NCBI GenBank assembly: GCA_038380435.1
Contig: JAWZYU010000013.1
Span: forward strand, 15,761,901 to 15,825,900
Direction: 5' to 3'
Source of the DNA: Ryuthela nishihirai
Lineage: Eukaryota > Arthropoda > Arachnida > Araneae > Heptathelidae
Length of the DNA stretch: 64,000 nt
Shown: positions 45,301-60,300 of the stretch, one piece after another
Numbering within the stretch: position 1 is the first letter of the stretch
Layout of the letters: each line of letters starts with the position of its first letter
The notes under the pieces: model-generated
Told to the model about the DNA's origin: nothing
The model's input: the letters and a program-made list of their open reading frames with translations, nothing else
The model's database searches: none
Made by a program: the position numbers and the translations under genes

Positions 45301-48300
45301 TGTAGGTTATCAGAGGAGGTCTATTCTTCAGTCAGGTCCAAATAGATATATTGCTCAATAATCTTTTCAAAATACAATAGAGTTTTCCCACCAATAGTGG
45401 TGAAAAAACCATCAATAGGGCTAAAAAAATATATTTCAGCAGTAATAATTATTTTCCCCATATTTGGGAATGTGAACAAGAGAAATGAAGTATATTTCTT
45501 CCATGCTGAAAAACCGATACAAACAGAAATTCAAACTTTTTAGCCATAACCTGTGCACATTAAAGAACACACTGGATGGCCTTGATGAGAGGCTACTGTC
45601 TCTCATCAATCTGTCCAGTGGGTCCCCTCTGTCCAACTTTCTCTGAGCCATAGGGTTCCTTATTACCTGTCATTTAGCCCTTGGTGTGCAAAAAAGTGCC
45701 ACTCAGAAGTAAAATAACCCAAACTTTTTACTGTTAATGCAGATTTGAAGTGTGCATGACATTTAATACAGTTTATTATACAAGAGATATCATGTGACAG
45801 AGAGCTGGTTATGGAGATATAGGATATGAGCACATTATGTTACACACTGAAGCTTAACTCTGCATGTGCCAAGATAAAATGATTATTGATTGAATGCATC
45901 AACAACATGAGATCATGACCAAAAATTTGTTCTTTGATTTGAAATGGAGGACAAAATCAAGTTTTAATTCATATCCTACGGAAGCTATAGTTGATCAATA
46001 AAAGTTTCTAACTTCCTCACAGTACAAGTAACTAATTTAATAAAACCCTTTTAAGTAAATGTAGGATGCTTTGAAAGTGTAATTGATTGGAAACTACAGT
46101 TTTTTTTTTTAATTTTCATTTCTTCAGCAGATGGAAAAGCTCCTCTTTATCAAAATGCTGTGAAGATTGAAAGAGAAGAAAAAGAAAATGAGAATTATTT
46201 TCAGTTTAGTTTCTTAAAAATCTTTTTAATTTTGCACATAAGTCCTCAGCCTTAAAACATTATGAAAATATCACTAAAATAGAACAAAAATCAATGGATC
46301 TTGTCCTGTGCTGATTAAAATTAGCTTTACAAAACTGTTATCACATTTTTTCAACTGCACATAATTTCACTATAAAATTCCTGAATTATTTCAGTCTTTT
46401 AATGTGCGAGTAATGCAAGTCACGTTATATAACATTGGCCCATGTTTTAAAATATACAACACTGAAAAGAATCATTAAAAAAATAAAAATTATGTTTCAA
46501 GTAAATATTATAGTATTCAGGAAGATATTTCCTTTTGATTAATATATAACTTTTTATTCTTCGGGTTTTCTCAAATTAAGCTTTAATTGCATAGTCCAAT
46601 CTATTTTTTTGCTATATCATGTAAAAAAAAGTTTTTAAAATCAATATATTTATAGATTTATTTATATTTTTTATTTTCGTAAAATTTGGAATTCTGTTTG
46701 ATTTGGTATATAACATGAGCTATTTCAGTAAATTGGTAATTTTTAAAAGAAATTCTAATAATGGCTTGTTTATATGACTCAGCACATTTGGTAAAAAACC
46801 TGGACTTTCCTCAAAGTATGCTATCAAGAAAAAAAAAATTATAAAAATGGAATAATTTTCTTGCTTCAAGTATATATTTATTTATTTTGTTATTCAGAAA
46901 TATTGCTTTTGTATTCATGTGCATTATACAAGAATGCAATTTACAAGATAAATTTATTGATAATGTATAAGAGTCCCCTCCCCCCCCTTCAATGGTAAAT
47001 TGTTCTGTTATATACTTACAAGTCTTTTTGATATTTATGATGTATTTATGTTTGTTGCCAAATTAACTTATTTCTTTATTGAGTTGCATAATTTCCTCCA
47101 AACATGAGTGTTTCACTTTAATGAAGGCTCATACTTATTTTCACTCTCATTGTAAGTAGGAAAATGAGAAATTGCTCTATGCTAATAACAATTTTGACAG
47201 TTTATATTGTTTTTCCTGAATTCACTGTTTTCTAGGATATACTGGATATATACAATATGTTTTATTGTTTTACTATGCAATCTGAAAAATTTCTATCTTA
47301 TATAGAGTATTTTGTTGTATTGTGAATATGTGAAAATAAAATCTATCTTATTAAATTATTTCTATCTATTAATTTTTTTTAAAGAAATTTTTATTTGCCT
47401 TGCCAAATGCAATGTTTTTTACTACATGACTCAAAAAATGTCCTATTAAACTAAAATTAGTCATTTTTTGTAAAATATTTTATTTTCAGTAAATACAGAA
47501 TTAAATACTGATTAATTTGGCATATAGCATGCCATAATTCCTTTCATTAGAAATTTTTTGCCAAATAACTAAAGTTAAAAAAAATTTTTGGCTGATCAGA
47601 GTGAAAAAATAACTGGGCCTCTGGATGTAAACCAGTTTTTCAAGCGGAACCTGGAAGGGTTAACAAACAGGACTATTTCAGATTCTGGCTATTAGGATCA
47701 ACCTAAGAAGAATGTTTTCACTATTTTTTTCCCAGAATTATTTTGTTAATTAGTGCATTATGTTGCTATGTGTAAGCATGTTTGGTCATTGCCAAGGGAT
47801 GATTAGAGTAATACCTCACAGGAATGTTGACTTTGGCAGGCTGGTCTGAGGGAGGCATCACTTAGCTTGGGAAATATACTGCCAGTTGACACTGAAATAG
47901 AAGGCGGTTGAGGTCAGCGACCCCCTCTCATCTGTAAGTGACTGTAAGAGGTGAAGATGCCCAGTTATGAACAGGAGAGGAACAAGTGGTTTCTGGCTCA
48001 GCGAGTACTGACTGCATATAGTAACACTTATAGATTTAGCCAAATTTGTATAGGGATGCAATACATTACATCCAGCAGTAATGTTGGATATTATCTGGCC
48101 ATTTAACTCATGTGTGCAAAAAAGTGTCACCCATGTAAAACAAAACAACCCTTTTCTAAATTTCTTGGTCTTTAAAGAGTAAAATGTTCAGGCTAAGAGC
48201 ACACAAAAATTTCTTAAGAATATTCAAAATTTACAAACACTGCATATTTAATTTCGTAATTCAACCTGACTTTTTTATCAGAAATTTTTAAAAACCAAAG

Positions 48301-51300
48301 TTTTCATGGTACACTGATTGTATAATAAGAAAGCAATTTGTAATTATAGAACAAAACCAAAGTAGTAAAGCGTTCAAGTAATGGCAAAGTATCCAGGAAA
48401 GCAAGGAAAGCATTCAGAAGTCTAAGAAAAGCAATTATTTTATTATATTTGATCATTATAGAGGGATTCAAAAAGTTCTTGACATGTATTAGAAGATTTG
48501 CACTCCTTCCTCCAAGTTAATGAGCTACAACAACTTGTTTGAAAGTTTCTCTAAACTTGTCATTACAATTGAAAACAAAGGCATATCATCATTTCTCTCT
48601 TCACTGGCAGCACATAAAATTCAGTCTGTGCATTGTTGCTATGGAACCTACTAAAGTTGGGGAAACATTTTACAATTTCAGAAAAATGCAGCATGGGGAT
48701 GATGCAAAAAAAATCATGGTGATTTATCACAAATATATGGGGATCATGCCTGTTCATATGACACTGTTATGGGATGGATGGACAAATTCAGAAAAGGATG
48801 GCAGAACTTAGAAGACTTCCCTCATGCAGGAAGACTGAAGGAGGTCATGAATGAGAGAACCACTACTGCCGTTCGTGAACTCATTAAAGAAAACCCACAC
48901 ATCACTGTTCAGGAAATAAATTTAGATATTGTATCAATTAGCCATCCCATGGCCGAGTGGTTAGCGCACTTGGCTACTGATCTGAGGGACCTGGGTTCGA
49001 TTCCCAGACAAGGCATGGACGTTTGTGTTGTTTTTCTGCTTAGGTCCTGCCATCCTCGCAGACCTTCTACTATGGCATATAAACTGACAGGCTCCTGTCA
49101 GACCTCTGTGGCAAGCAGCTGCTTGAGGGGGTATTTATTTATTTTTATTGTATTGATTGGCATTGTGGAAACAATTATTCATCAACATTTAAAGTTCCAA
49201 AAGATCTGTGCCAAATGGGTAGCCCACAAACTGACAGAACAGCAAAAATGGTTATAGAATTATCTCATACAAAGAGATGCTGGCAATGTTTGAACTTAGT
49301 GCTACAGCTATCCCATCTTGTGTATTTACCCAATCTTGTACCATGCAATTTTGGTTGTTCCCAAAGATTAAAGAGGAACTTGCTGGGAAGCCTTTTTCAA
49401 GGGTGGAAGACCTTGCAAAATATGTTCATTCAGAGTTGCAGAGTATTCCCCAAAAGGAGTACCACCAAATGTTCCAGAATTGGCATAGATCTAGATAGAT
49501 CACAGATAGAATCTGCAACTTTGAATAGATGGTGGAGAGAAGTACTTTGAGGAACATTAAAAGTTTTCTTGAGGTAAGTGCAATGGCATTCTTTCTTCAT
49601 ATGCATGTCAATAACTTTTTGTATGCCACTCATACAAAAGTTCTGTTGGTTTTTCTCAAATTTGAGACTTCATATCTTTATTAAAAATAAATTTTTTAAT
49701 CATTATTAGTTACCCTACAATCAACACAATTTTTGCCTAAGAGTTACGAACAGATTTATAACATTTTAAAGAGAGAAAAAATCACCTGGATTTCTTGAGT
49801 CATAAACTTCTTGAAGATAGTTTTAATTATTGTTTGGTCAAAAAAAATGATTTCTCCCAGAGGAAATTGTGCAGTTTTTTAAAATGTGGCAATCTGTGGG
49901 GGAAATTTTCAGAGAATAGTGTAGGTGAAGGAGAGATTCACATTTCATCTGGTTCAATTTCATTGTCATAGAATACGACTGGACTTTTTTTAATCACATG
50001 CAATTAAGGTAAACAGTTTCATTGGGATTAATTAGGAACAGTTTAGAAATTAATTTGGAACAGTTTCAGGTGGACAATGTCCAATTCTTGACAGTACCTC
50101 CTACTGACAACTGTGCCCCCTATTTTAGCGGAGATAAATCTCAATGCTGGCACAGCTGGGACTCAACCCTGAGAACTGCAGATTACAAGCCTGGCTCACT
50201 ATCAACTGAGGAATAACACCATTTGAACAATCCATTTCAAATTACAGCTGTTTTGGGCCATTATAGATTTTAGAGTAGGAAGTACAATATGCAAAAGCAA
50301 TGAGAATTCAAGATACTGTGATACTGGCAAGTATAAATAGGAATCATTTTGTTAAGTGAAAAATAGACATTTTTATAAGTATTTTGCAGTAGTTGTTTAA
50401 TATTAATATGCAACAGTCTGAATATTTATAATATTTTATGCCAAACAAGTATTCTAAAGGAAAAATATTTTCCAGGTGAAGAATCCTATGACTATGAGAC
50501 TTTTGCAGGTTTAAAAAATGAAGTCAGACAATGTAATCCAGAGCTCAAAGCATTGTGTTTAGTAAGCCCAGTAAAAGATAGTTCTTTTGCTTCAAAAATA
50601 AATGATGCTTCAGTGGGTAAAATAGATGACAAAAGAAGACTTGGAGGGTAAATATTTTTCTCAAAAATATATAAATTTCTTTATTAAATTGCCTCCATTT
50701 TATTTTACTAAACAGTATCTTTTAGTTTCTTTAATGACTGTTTGTTGATGGTGACAGGCATAGAACAGAATTCAGTAGCTTAAGACAGTGCACTCTACCT
50801 TCTCTCCAACATTTTTTAATAATGTATTTTAATTGAGATAAAAATTTCACATTGTCAATATCCATTTCTAGTACACAATACCTTTGCATGTGAGTTACAG
50901 CTAAGGTGACCATATGTACTGATTTCAAACTGCTTCTCCCAATGTCCCAAAAGTTTTAAAAAACTATGCTTATTTCAAAATTTACTGTGTTGAAAGTAAA
51001 ATCTAAAATCTGATTTTTAATCATGAATTACAAGTAGTATGAATGGGAAACAGGAAGTTATATTATTTTTAATAATGGCCAGTTAATGGACAGCAATGGC
51101 TTGTTAACTAAGAACAATGGACAGTTAATGTGTCCATTAAATAACAGATTTATTTCACAATTATCACTGTTGGGAGATTTATGTCTCCTGTGTTGCAGCT
51201 AGAGATGCTAAAACAATTCAATGATAATAGTTCGTTTTAGATGTGCAGTAAAGGCTTAGGTATATTTACTGCTATGGGAGGATAATCCTTGGCTGGTGCA

Positions 51301-54300
51301 CTTGCTGTATTTGTTGCCAAGGCTTAAGTTTGATTGCTTCCATGCTCTACTCATCGGTTCACCAGTCCAATAGCATTTCTGGGTGATCATTGGCACTGGC
51401 CACTGATGCCTGGAATGCTTATCTGTTTAGCACATAGCGGAGGTGTTTTTCTAAGCATGCTAAGGATGACAGACATGCTATGGGGCACTGTCACAGTGGA
51501 GATGTTCTTCCAGCTTTAACTGTGATGTGTGGTAGAGGATCATCTTCTGCTTTACACATTTGACATATATTCTTGAGCATAATGCATTTTATTGATTTTT
51601 TTTTTTGCTCACATCTTCTGCTTTGCCGACATCTTCAGACCGACAGAAATGCATTATGCTTAAGAATACACGTCAAATGTATAAAGCAACAGATAAACAA
51701 TTTCACAGTGTATTTTTAATTGATTGAATTATTTGATTTTTCAAAATGGGTTCTATTATAGGTAGTAACTTGAATTTATAATGCAATATGTTGTTATGCA
51801 AGAGGGGTACTCCAAGAAAAAAATACTACAGTTACAAAAAACTGAAAAATTGACATTTAGAAAAATGACATAGTTTCAGCTTACTGAAACTGAGGCATTT
51901 ACAGAAATATTCCAATTTTTACCTATGAAAAACTAATAACTTTAGTTACAGCAAGTAGTGCAAGTTACTTTCTACTCTGTAACGAGTTGGAAAAGTCACC
52001 ACTATAAATTTTAACACTTATTGAAATGATCTGCAACAATTACATTTTTTTGTAATATTGTAATTTTGCAAAACAAAATTTATGCAGCAATTTTTTTTTT
52101 CATTTATAGTATAGGAACTAGAGAAGCACATAACAGACTGGAAAAAAATCGGTAAGTCAGATGCTTACAAAATAAATTATGAATTTTCTTTCAAGAAATT
52201 TTTTTATTTTAAACATTAATGTTGTAATAAGTATTGGTCAAATAAACAAGAAATGGCCACTTTTTTAGGTAGAGGTTAATCACAACTAGCAGTGTTGCTA
52301 AATAAATAAAAAAACTATATTACTATTAATATTAATGTAATATTAAATAACTTGACTATCTCTAATCAAAATTTTTTGAAAGTAGACTTTTTAGTAAGTA
52401 GCTGTCCCATGGCCAAATGGTCAGTGCGCTGGGCTGCTGATCTAAGGGACTGTTGAAGCCCCGGGTAAGGCATGGATGTATGTGTCGTGTTTCTGCTGAG
52501 GACCTGCCATTCTCTCAGACCTACTATGGCATATAAACTGATAGGCTCCTGTCAGACCTCTGTGGTAAGCAGCTGCTTGAGGGGGTATTTTTGGCTAACA
52601 TAATTGTTTTTGTAATTATTATTTAGTTTATTTTGTAAGAAAAAAATTAATGGGAGCATTTTTTTTTTGCAAACAATTTAGAAAAAAATAATACAAAATA
52701 AAATCTTTAAGAACCAACTTTTCTGGGTGTCTGATAGAATCTAATAAGTGTAAATTATCATAAAAAAGATCATAAATTTTTAAATACTTTTTTAATGAAA
52801 TGGCAACACAAATATCTGTGCCTTATCCAATTTTGCACTGTAACAAAATGTTATAAGAGCCAACAGAATGGCTAATATAGTAGTAATTTTATTTTAAATT
52901 CTTAGACAGTATAAACTTTAGATGCTTATTTTGTCAATACATAATTACCTGAAATAGTTTTCACAAAAATTTACTTGTCAGAAAAATTCAAGTTTATCAG
53001 ATAAAAGAAATAATAACAAAGGTATGAACAATAATAAAAAGAAAGGAAAGGTATGAACAAGCTTGTTTAGAAATTGTACAAAAGAAGCTGTATTTTATAG
53101 GAATGGTTTGCTTTACAGAATATCTAGAACCTACCTGGTTTAGTACTGTGAAACAATCAGAAATTAAATACAGATTAAGCAGTTAATAATTTTAAAATAA
53201 TTACTGGCTGCTTGGAAATTTTCAAAAAGGATTGCCATATTACTAAGCAATTGTGTTGTAGCGAAATATTTTATAGTACATCAGAAACATGGAAATTAAT
53301 GGTTGTGAAGCAATGATGTTAATCAGGAATAGACAGGTGTGAAAAAAACTGCCTCGTAGACTTGAACTCAGGACCTCCTGGTTACACACCAGTTGCTCTA
53401 CCAGGTAAGCTAAGGCAGTGACATGGCCCAACCAAGCACTATTTAAATTGACTGGGTACTTAATAATTTTCATGCAGTGAGCACAATATATATTCACAAA
53501 ATAGTATTGTAACCTAGACACCCATTGAGTTATAGCAAATATGTAATATATGTGTCAGATGCGTAGTAAGGTCCAAAAATTTCCTGCCCAAGGGTATTAA
53601 ACAGGTAATAGAATCAAACAATAATTTTTATTTTTCAATATAATCACCCTTTATTTTAATACATTTTTTAGAACAGCTAATTAACTTTTCTATACCACTG
53701 AAAAAATAATCTGAATTTTTGTTCTTAAAATGGTCTAAAACTGCAGAAATTACTTCTTCACTTGTAATTTTTTTTCCATGCAGATCTGACTTCAATTTTG
53801 AAAGCAAAAAATAGTCACTAGGGGCTAGGTCAGGGCTGTATAGTGGGTAATTTAATTCCTGGAAACCACATTGCTGAATAGCAGCCTTCGCAGCAACTGA
53901 AGTGTTCACTGGCCCATTGTCGTGCATTAACTTCACTCCCCATGACAGCTTTCCTTGGTGTTTCTCTTTGATGGTATCCTTGAATTTGTGCATTAATGAT
54001 GCATAATATTCACCAGTAACTGTAGTATTTTGTTCTTTAAAGTAGACTAGCATAATCCCCTGTTTAAAAAAAAAACATTTTTAAAATAAATTTTTTTATA
54101 TCTAAACTCATTTAATTTCTTCCTGGCTTTCACCTTCTTTCGTCAAAAATTTAATGACCATGATACTCAAGTTTAAACATTTTAAAACATTGGGTAACAG
54201 CACTTCTATCTGTGACACTAGCTGGAGTGCCACTGATGCTAGAGCTGCAAAATTTTAACTGCAGTGCAACAAAACAGGATGGGAGGGGTTGACGGAGTTA

Positions 54301-57300
54301 GACTTTACTACGTACATGGAAATTCTCAGGGTTGATTGGTGACTAGTAGCTCAGATGTGAAACATCTGGCATGTTTTGTCTAGAAAGAGGAGGATCATAT
54401 TTTTAGACTATTTGAGATCTTGAAAATTTACAGTTTGCTCCAAAATCATATAAATAAATCAAACTAAGATCTATTAATCAATAATAAATTCACAGATTAC
54501 CTGTTGGCATATAATTGTGTGGAAAAATTGAGTTTTGCCAATTTACAACCATTTGTTCATAATATTTTACAACACTTTCATTTATTGATGAATATAATAT
54601 AATGTTATATGTACATAACTCTAATAACATATACATTTGATTAAACTTTGCAAGTTTACCAAGTTTCAATTAAATCAAAAAACTTTTAAATTTGTTTATA
54701 TTCTTTGCATTTAAATACCTAATCTTTGAGTTTAAAAATAAATTGCTCATGCATCCAAAATTTTCAGGCGTGCTCAAATGAAAGAATGTTTCGAAATATT
54801 AAAGATGGAAGTTCCAAATATGAGCAGCCGAAAGATATCCAATTTAACACTACTTCGAGGAGTAATGAGATATATGCAGGTCAGTAGTGCATTTCTGTTT
54901 GATTAAATAATACACTTTATTCTACATGCATAATAAAGCCTGTGTCAGTAATTGTTAATAGGGAAATTGTAATGTGTATGTTTCACTATAATTTTTATAA
55001 TGTAGTGTCTCATTGTATAAGTAATTTTCATTTACAAAAGGAGAGGTTATTATTAAAATTTAATATAATTTTTTACTAGATAAAACAAAAATGATATATT
55101 TAAATATCCCTATGTTTAAAGCTGAAAAAATGCATATGTTAAGTGTTGATGGTAGATAAGACAAGGATGGAATAATATATGTGTCTTCATTTTGAAGGAT
55201 TGTGAAATGCCTTTTTAATGGGTGAAATCACAAGTATGGAAATAACTCTACAGAAAATGTTTAAAATAAAAATATAATTGTTGAGCTAATATTTTTGATC
55301 CACTGGTTCTGTTTAAGTTGTATTTGTGTAAAATATACAATTCATAATCAGAAGTGCATGACAGTTATATCAAAAATATTAGTTCAAACATTTTTAGAGA
55401 TTTTTTGCAAATTTCCTCTGAATATTTTGACTTCTTCTGTCAGGATACATCTCACAGTCCTTTAAAAGGAAGATATGTTATTACTATCAAGAAAAACACT
55501 TAATCCTATCTGAGCAGTGTTCAAACATATCTACAATCCAATCTATACACTCAAAGCAGTGTACAGATCTGTCTGCAAAATCATATCCATAACTTGTAGA
55601 TGTAAAAATATCTGCTTGGAAGAGGTTAAGTAGACATTTGTTCATCTACAGAGTGATATTAATTTATATATTATTTAAATTAAGAGAATTTTTTTCAAAA
55701 AAAGTTATCAAGAAATAAAATAGTATAATTTTTTTTAAATTTGGCAAGTGTGAAAAAATCTACCCATCCAGTTATGCCTAACCAAGAAAATCCTGGGTTT
55801 GAATCTGGGAGGTGGACAAGTGAATTTTTTTAACATTTGCCAAATTCTAATTCTAATTGCCTAATTTCTACAAATGGTTATCATTATAGTGAGATTCATT
55901 CCTTCCTAAAAATTTGTCTTATCAACTACATTATATTCAGTTAAAACAAGTTATTTTAAAATTTCAATAAGTGAACTTTAAGATTTAATATAAAAAAATT
56001 AAAAGTGCTAATTTCTTTAAAAATATTGTAATTATGTAATATGATAATGCTAATGCTATTTGATTCATGTAGAATGAGAATAAATGGCTTTATGGGAGTT
56101 GTAATAAAATTGCATTTCATCATCTGTGACAATGTCTGTTAAACCGTTTGGAGCCATTAGGTTCAAACATTGCCAGCATCTCCTTGCACAAGTTACTCCA
56201 GCCCTATTTTGTTGTTCTGTCAGTTTGTGGAACTGACTAACAGAACAGCAAAAATGCAGATCTTTCAGAACTTTAAATGTTGGTGAATAATTGTTTCCAT
56301 ACTGCCATTCGATACATTGACATCTTAAACTTATTACCTGAAAGGTGATGTGTGGGTTTTCCTCAATGAGTTTATGAACAACAGGAATGGTTCTCTCATT
56401 CATGGCCTCCTTTGGTCTTCCTGCATGAGGCCTCAAAGTTCTGCCATTCTCTGAATTTGTGCATCCATCCCATAACAGTGCCATATGAATAGGCATAATC
56501 CCCATATACTTGTGATCAATTGCCATGAATATTTTTTAAATCATCCCCAAGCTGCATCCTTGTAAAAATGTAAAATTGTCTCCATTTTTAGTAGGCTATA
56601 TAGTAATAATACATAGATTTTGTAGGCCAAATTTTACACACCACCAGTGAAGAAAGAAATGATGATATGCCCTTTGTTTTTAACACGTAATGACAAGTTT
56701 TTTTGTAAGATAATATATGATATTTTCTAAATATCACTTTCTCTGCTTGAATGTGATGCTCCTGCAAGTGAAATTATAACTTAAAAATTTTAAAAACAGG
56801 AAATAAGTTGAATGCATGTTTGTTATTTCTGTTTGTTATTCATGTTTGTTATTTCTGTTATAAGTGTTTTTATACATATATATAAACACACACAATAAAT
56901 TTCTTTTAGACTTTGAAAAAACAAGATGTTGAATTGCAACATGAAATTGATAAACTGGCTAAAGAGAAAACAGCTTTGCAGCAACGCTTAAAAGAATTAA
57001 GACGTGAAATGCCTGATATAATTGTTAGTATCAAATTGGAAGCAGATAATGATGCTGATGATGATAATGATGGTGAAAGCACAACAACTGCATCAGGTAA
57101 GTTCATAGATTAGAGTTTCAAAGCTATAATTTATGCAAAGCTTAAAAATATGGATATTATTTTGTGTATGGTGCAATTTTTTTTGAGAAAAGTGAGCAGT
57201 GCCATTAAGAAACTGAATGAATTTTTAAAATAAAATTTTTAACTACAGTATGCATTGAGTAATCATTTAATTATGACCATCTTCATATAGAATGGAACAA

Positions 57301-60300
57301 GTCCAATAGACCTCAGTGTAAAGGACTATGCAGCACTACATGTGAGCTCAGTGTAGTTGGAGATATGGTTATGTAAGTGAAAGTGTGAACATTGCAGGCA
57401 ATTGAAAAAATTAAGGATATCATGGAATTCCAAAAGATAATGGTATTAAGTTTGGACATTGGGTGCCTTAGTCTCGGAAACTATAATCTTGTTGGTTGTT
57501 CATGGCAACAGTGTTTAAGGTGTTCACAAAATTGCACCAAACACATGAAGTTGCCTCTCACTGATGAAATTGTCAAGGTGGATATCCTTGGGGAGTGAAG
57601 GGTACCCCATCTCATATACACTCAATAGCAGATCACAGTGGCACAGTTGACATTGCAGTACAATGTGGGGAATGCAAGCAGAATATCACAGATGACAATA
57701 TACTACACCTTGTATGTATGGTAATCAAGGAATGGAAAAAAGTGTACTGGTCCTGTGAGTCAAAGTGTTGGCTGCAACATGCAGATGGATGCCTTTGTTT
57801 ATGATGCAAACAACATGAGTCAATGGACCCTTCAAGTAGTGTGTCCACTGTCTATGCCAGTACTAATGTGTTATGATATGGAGCATCTTTTTTGGATTTG
57901 AATTCTGCCATGTTGCCTGTGTTCTTAGACAAGGATGGAATATTCTAGGATGATAATGTGCCTTGCCAGAGGGCTCAAACTGTAGAGGACAGGTCTGAGG
58001 AACATACAATTAACCCCCCCTCCCAACTTTCCTGGTCACCAAATTCACGGATATCAATTCCATGAACACTTGTGGGACACTCTGGAACATCATGTGATGT
58101 AGAGATCTATCATTGTCCTCCATTCAGGAATTCTGGGATGCCTTATACTGTATGGCTACTGATCCCTTTCAATTTCATCAGATATATAGTGGAATTGATA
58201 CCATGGTGGCTGTGAGCTGTTACCTAATAAAAAAAAATGTGGCCCAACACAATATTAGGTAGTCATAATTCAATGATCACCTATTATATATGAGTTTAAT
58301 ATTTTGTAAGAAATATACTACATTTATAATTTGATAATTTTAATACAGTTTTCTCTTGACACTCATAAAAGGCCTGTAAAATGAGGGTTATAACTTAAAG
58401 CACTAACTGTGCAAAAATTGAGATTTTTCCCATGTGTTGACTGAGTGAAAAACAGTACCTCAACTTGCTTTGATTGAATATGATATTATCTGTTATTCTG
58501 CTTGCAAGAAAGCTATATCCTGTTCGTGTTTCCTTATTTGCATTTAACAACTGTCCATTGAGCTCCCAACTCTATTAGATGGGTTGTTAAGATATGGCCC
58601 ATGTGTAGGAAAGCCATACCCTGTGCACATTATAAATTTTCTAGTACTATCAACACTGTACGATGTGTCAAATTTCTGCAGATTGGGAGTATAGGTGTGC
58701 CAGTCAGCATCACTAGCACAGCAAAACTTCAGTTTTTGAAAATAAAAATTCCCCTTTGAAACATTTTTACACATAAAAATATTCCTTACCTGTTCAGTTT
58801 TAGGCAAATTTTGATGCATAATAAATCATCTTTGCTGACTTTCTGCTCACCATTCCCTAGTATCCAAATGTGGCATTCCTTTCCTTACTCCACCAAACCT
58901 CACATTGAAGATATTCCAGGCCCATAACCAGAGTGGGAATAACCCTGCTCCCACCCATAAATACCAGAGCCATCCTGTTGCTTTTAGCTGGTTATGAGCT
59001 TGATATAGCCACTGATTTGAGCTCAAGATTTGATTTCAACTGTGACTTAAATTTTTTTTCCCTTTAAGTTCAGAAATTTGAAAGCTAACTAAACACTTTT
59101 TTTTTTTAATTTGGAGGATTTTGGAAACAATTACTAAGTAGTACTTTTATATACTGCGCCAGGCTCGTAATCTGTAGTTCCCAGGTTCGCATCCCAGCTG
59201 AGTCAGTGTTGAGATTTATCTCCGCAAAATTCCCTGCCTTTCCCACGGTCAGTAGGGGACACCGATGGGCTTGGAAAGGCCGCCGTCCATCGGATGGGAC
59301 GTTAAGCCGTGGCCCCGTGTGCGGGAGAGCCATACCCTGTGCACATTAAAGAACACGCTGGATGGCCTTGATGGGAGGCTACCATTTGTCTCCCAACAGC
59401 TGTTCCAGTGGGTCCCCTCCCCCAACCTTCTCTGAGCCTTCGGGGTCCATGTGACCTGGCCATTTAGCCCATGGTGTGCAAAAAAGTGCCGCTCAGAGGT
59501 AAAACAACCCAACCTGTTTATCACCTTGATCTCAACTGGTATATTGTTAGTATGATGTCACCTCTGACTGTATGATAGAGATTATTTATTAAAGTTTTAA
59601 ATACCCTCCAATGCCCATAGTTAGATGTTATTGTTAAATATTTCATTTTATGTAGAAGAGGTTTAGTCAAGTTTAGAAGTAAAGTATAAGGTAGAGCTCA
59701 GATAAGTCCACATATTTTTTTTAATGTCAGTCCAAAATTGATTTTTATAAATGTTTTCTTTTGAAAATTTTTTTAACTTCATGTTTAGCAAAAAATTGTT
59801 AGAATGACTGGATACTTTATTTGAGAAGACAAAACATTAAGGGAGATTTCATTTTTGAGTTTGCAAAGATGCATCACTTTTTGCATTGAGTTCACAAAGA
59901 TGTATCACTGCTTTGTTTTTTAGCGATGGAAAGGGAAATTCATTCCATCCACACAATCACATTACAAAGTATTTTTTTAAGTTTATTCACATTGAGTCAG
60001 TGCATTTTTTTCTTTTTTTCTCAGCTGTTTTACTCTTTCCTGTAAGATTTCTATACAGAATCAGGCTTTGGTAGCTTAGGAATTTTCGCAAAGTTGTATA
60101 CTTTGCCACATATTTTAGAAATGTGTCAAATGAAATGGAACAAATTTTATAATATCTGGACTTCAACATATTCAATATTATACACAATATTTGTAATATA
60201 CATAATCGCAGTTTGTAATTAGAATATTAAATAGTAAACATTGAATTACTCTAGATCTTTATTGAGTAACCTTCATTTATTTTGCACTGAATGAATAAAA

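Larger units (their letters stand above)
36316..50475 (+). other. Mnt: Mnt intron 1 (about 14.2 kb)
   Basis: AT-rich and CpG-poor. It contains family C repeats (37.5-38.1 kb), SINE-B copies, three LINE pieces (41.2-44.5 kb) and SINE-A pieces at 44.6-48.15 kb. It also holds a split mariner relic (48.46-49.63 kb) and a SINE-A head at 50.1 kb. Between these, 38.13-40.18, 45.73-48.08 and 49.64-50.12 kb show only AT-rich unique sequence to my eye. Confidence 0.85.
52152..54767 (+). other. Mnt: Mnt intron 3
   Basis: Contains a SINE-B (52401-52592), a tRNA-like pseudogene (53348-53419, minus) and a deleted mariner (53566-54308, minus). 52593-53347 and 54310-54767 are AT-rich with nothing recognised. 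Confidence 0.85.
54880..56909 (+). other. Mnt: Mnt intron 4
   Basis: Contains a small inverted-repeat element (55737-55846) and the 5' half of a mariner (56065-56720, minus). 54880-55736 is AT-rich with nothing recognised. Confidence 0.85.

Noticed and set aside
48539..49550. Separate small genes at 48539, 48769, 49215 and 49277
   Set aside because: All are pieces of one dead mariner transposase interrupted by SINE-B.
57392..57848. Two short genes on the plus strand and one on the minus strand
   Set aside because: The plus frames are pieces of a decayed Tc1 transposase; the minus frame is their shadow.
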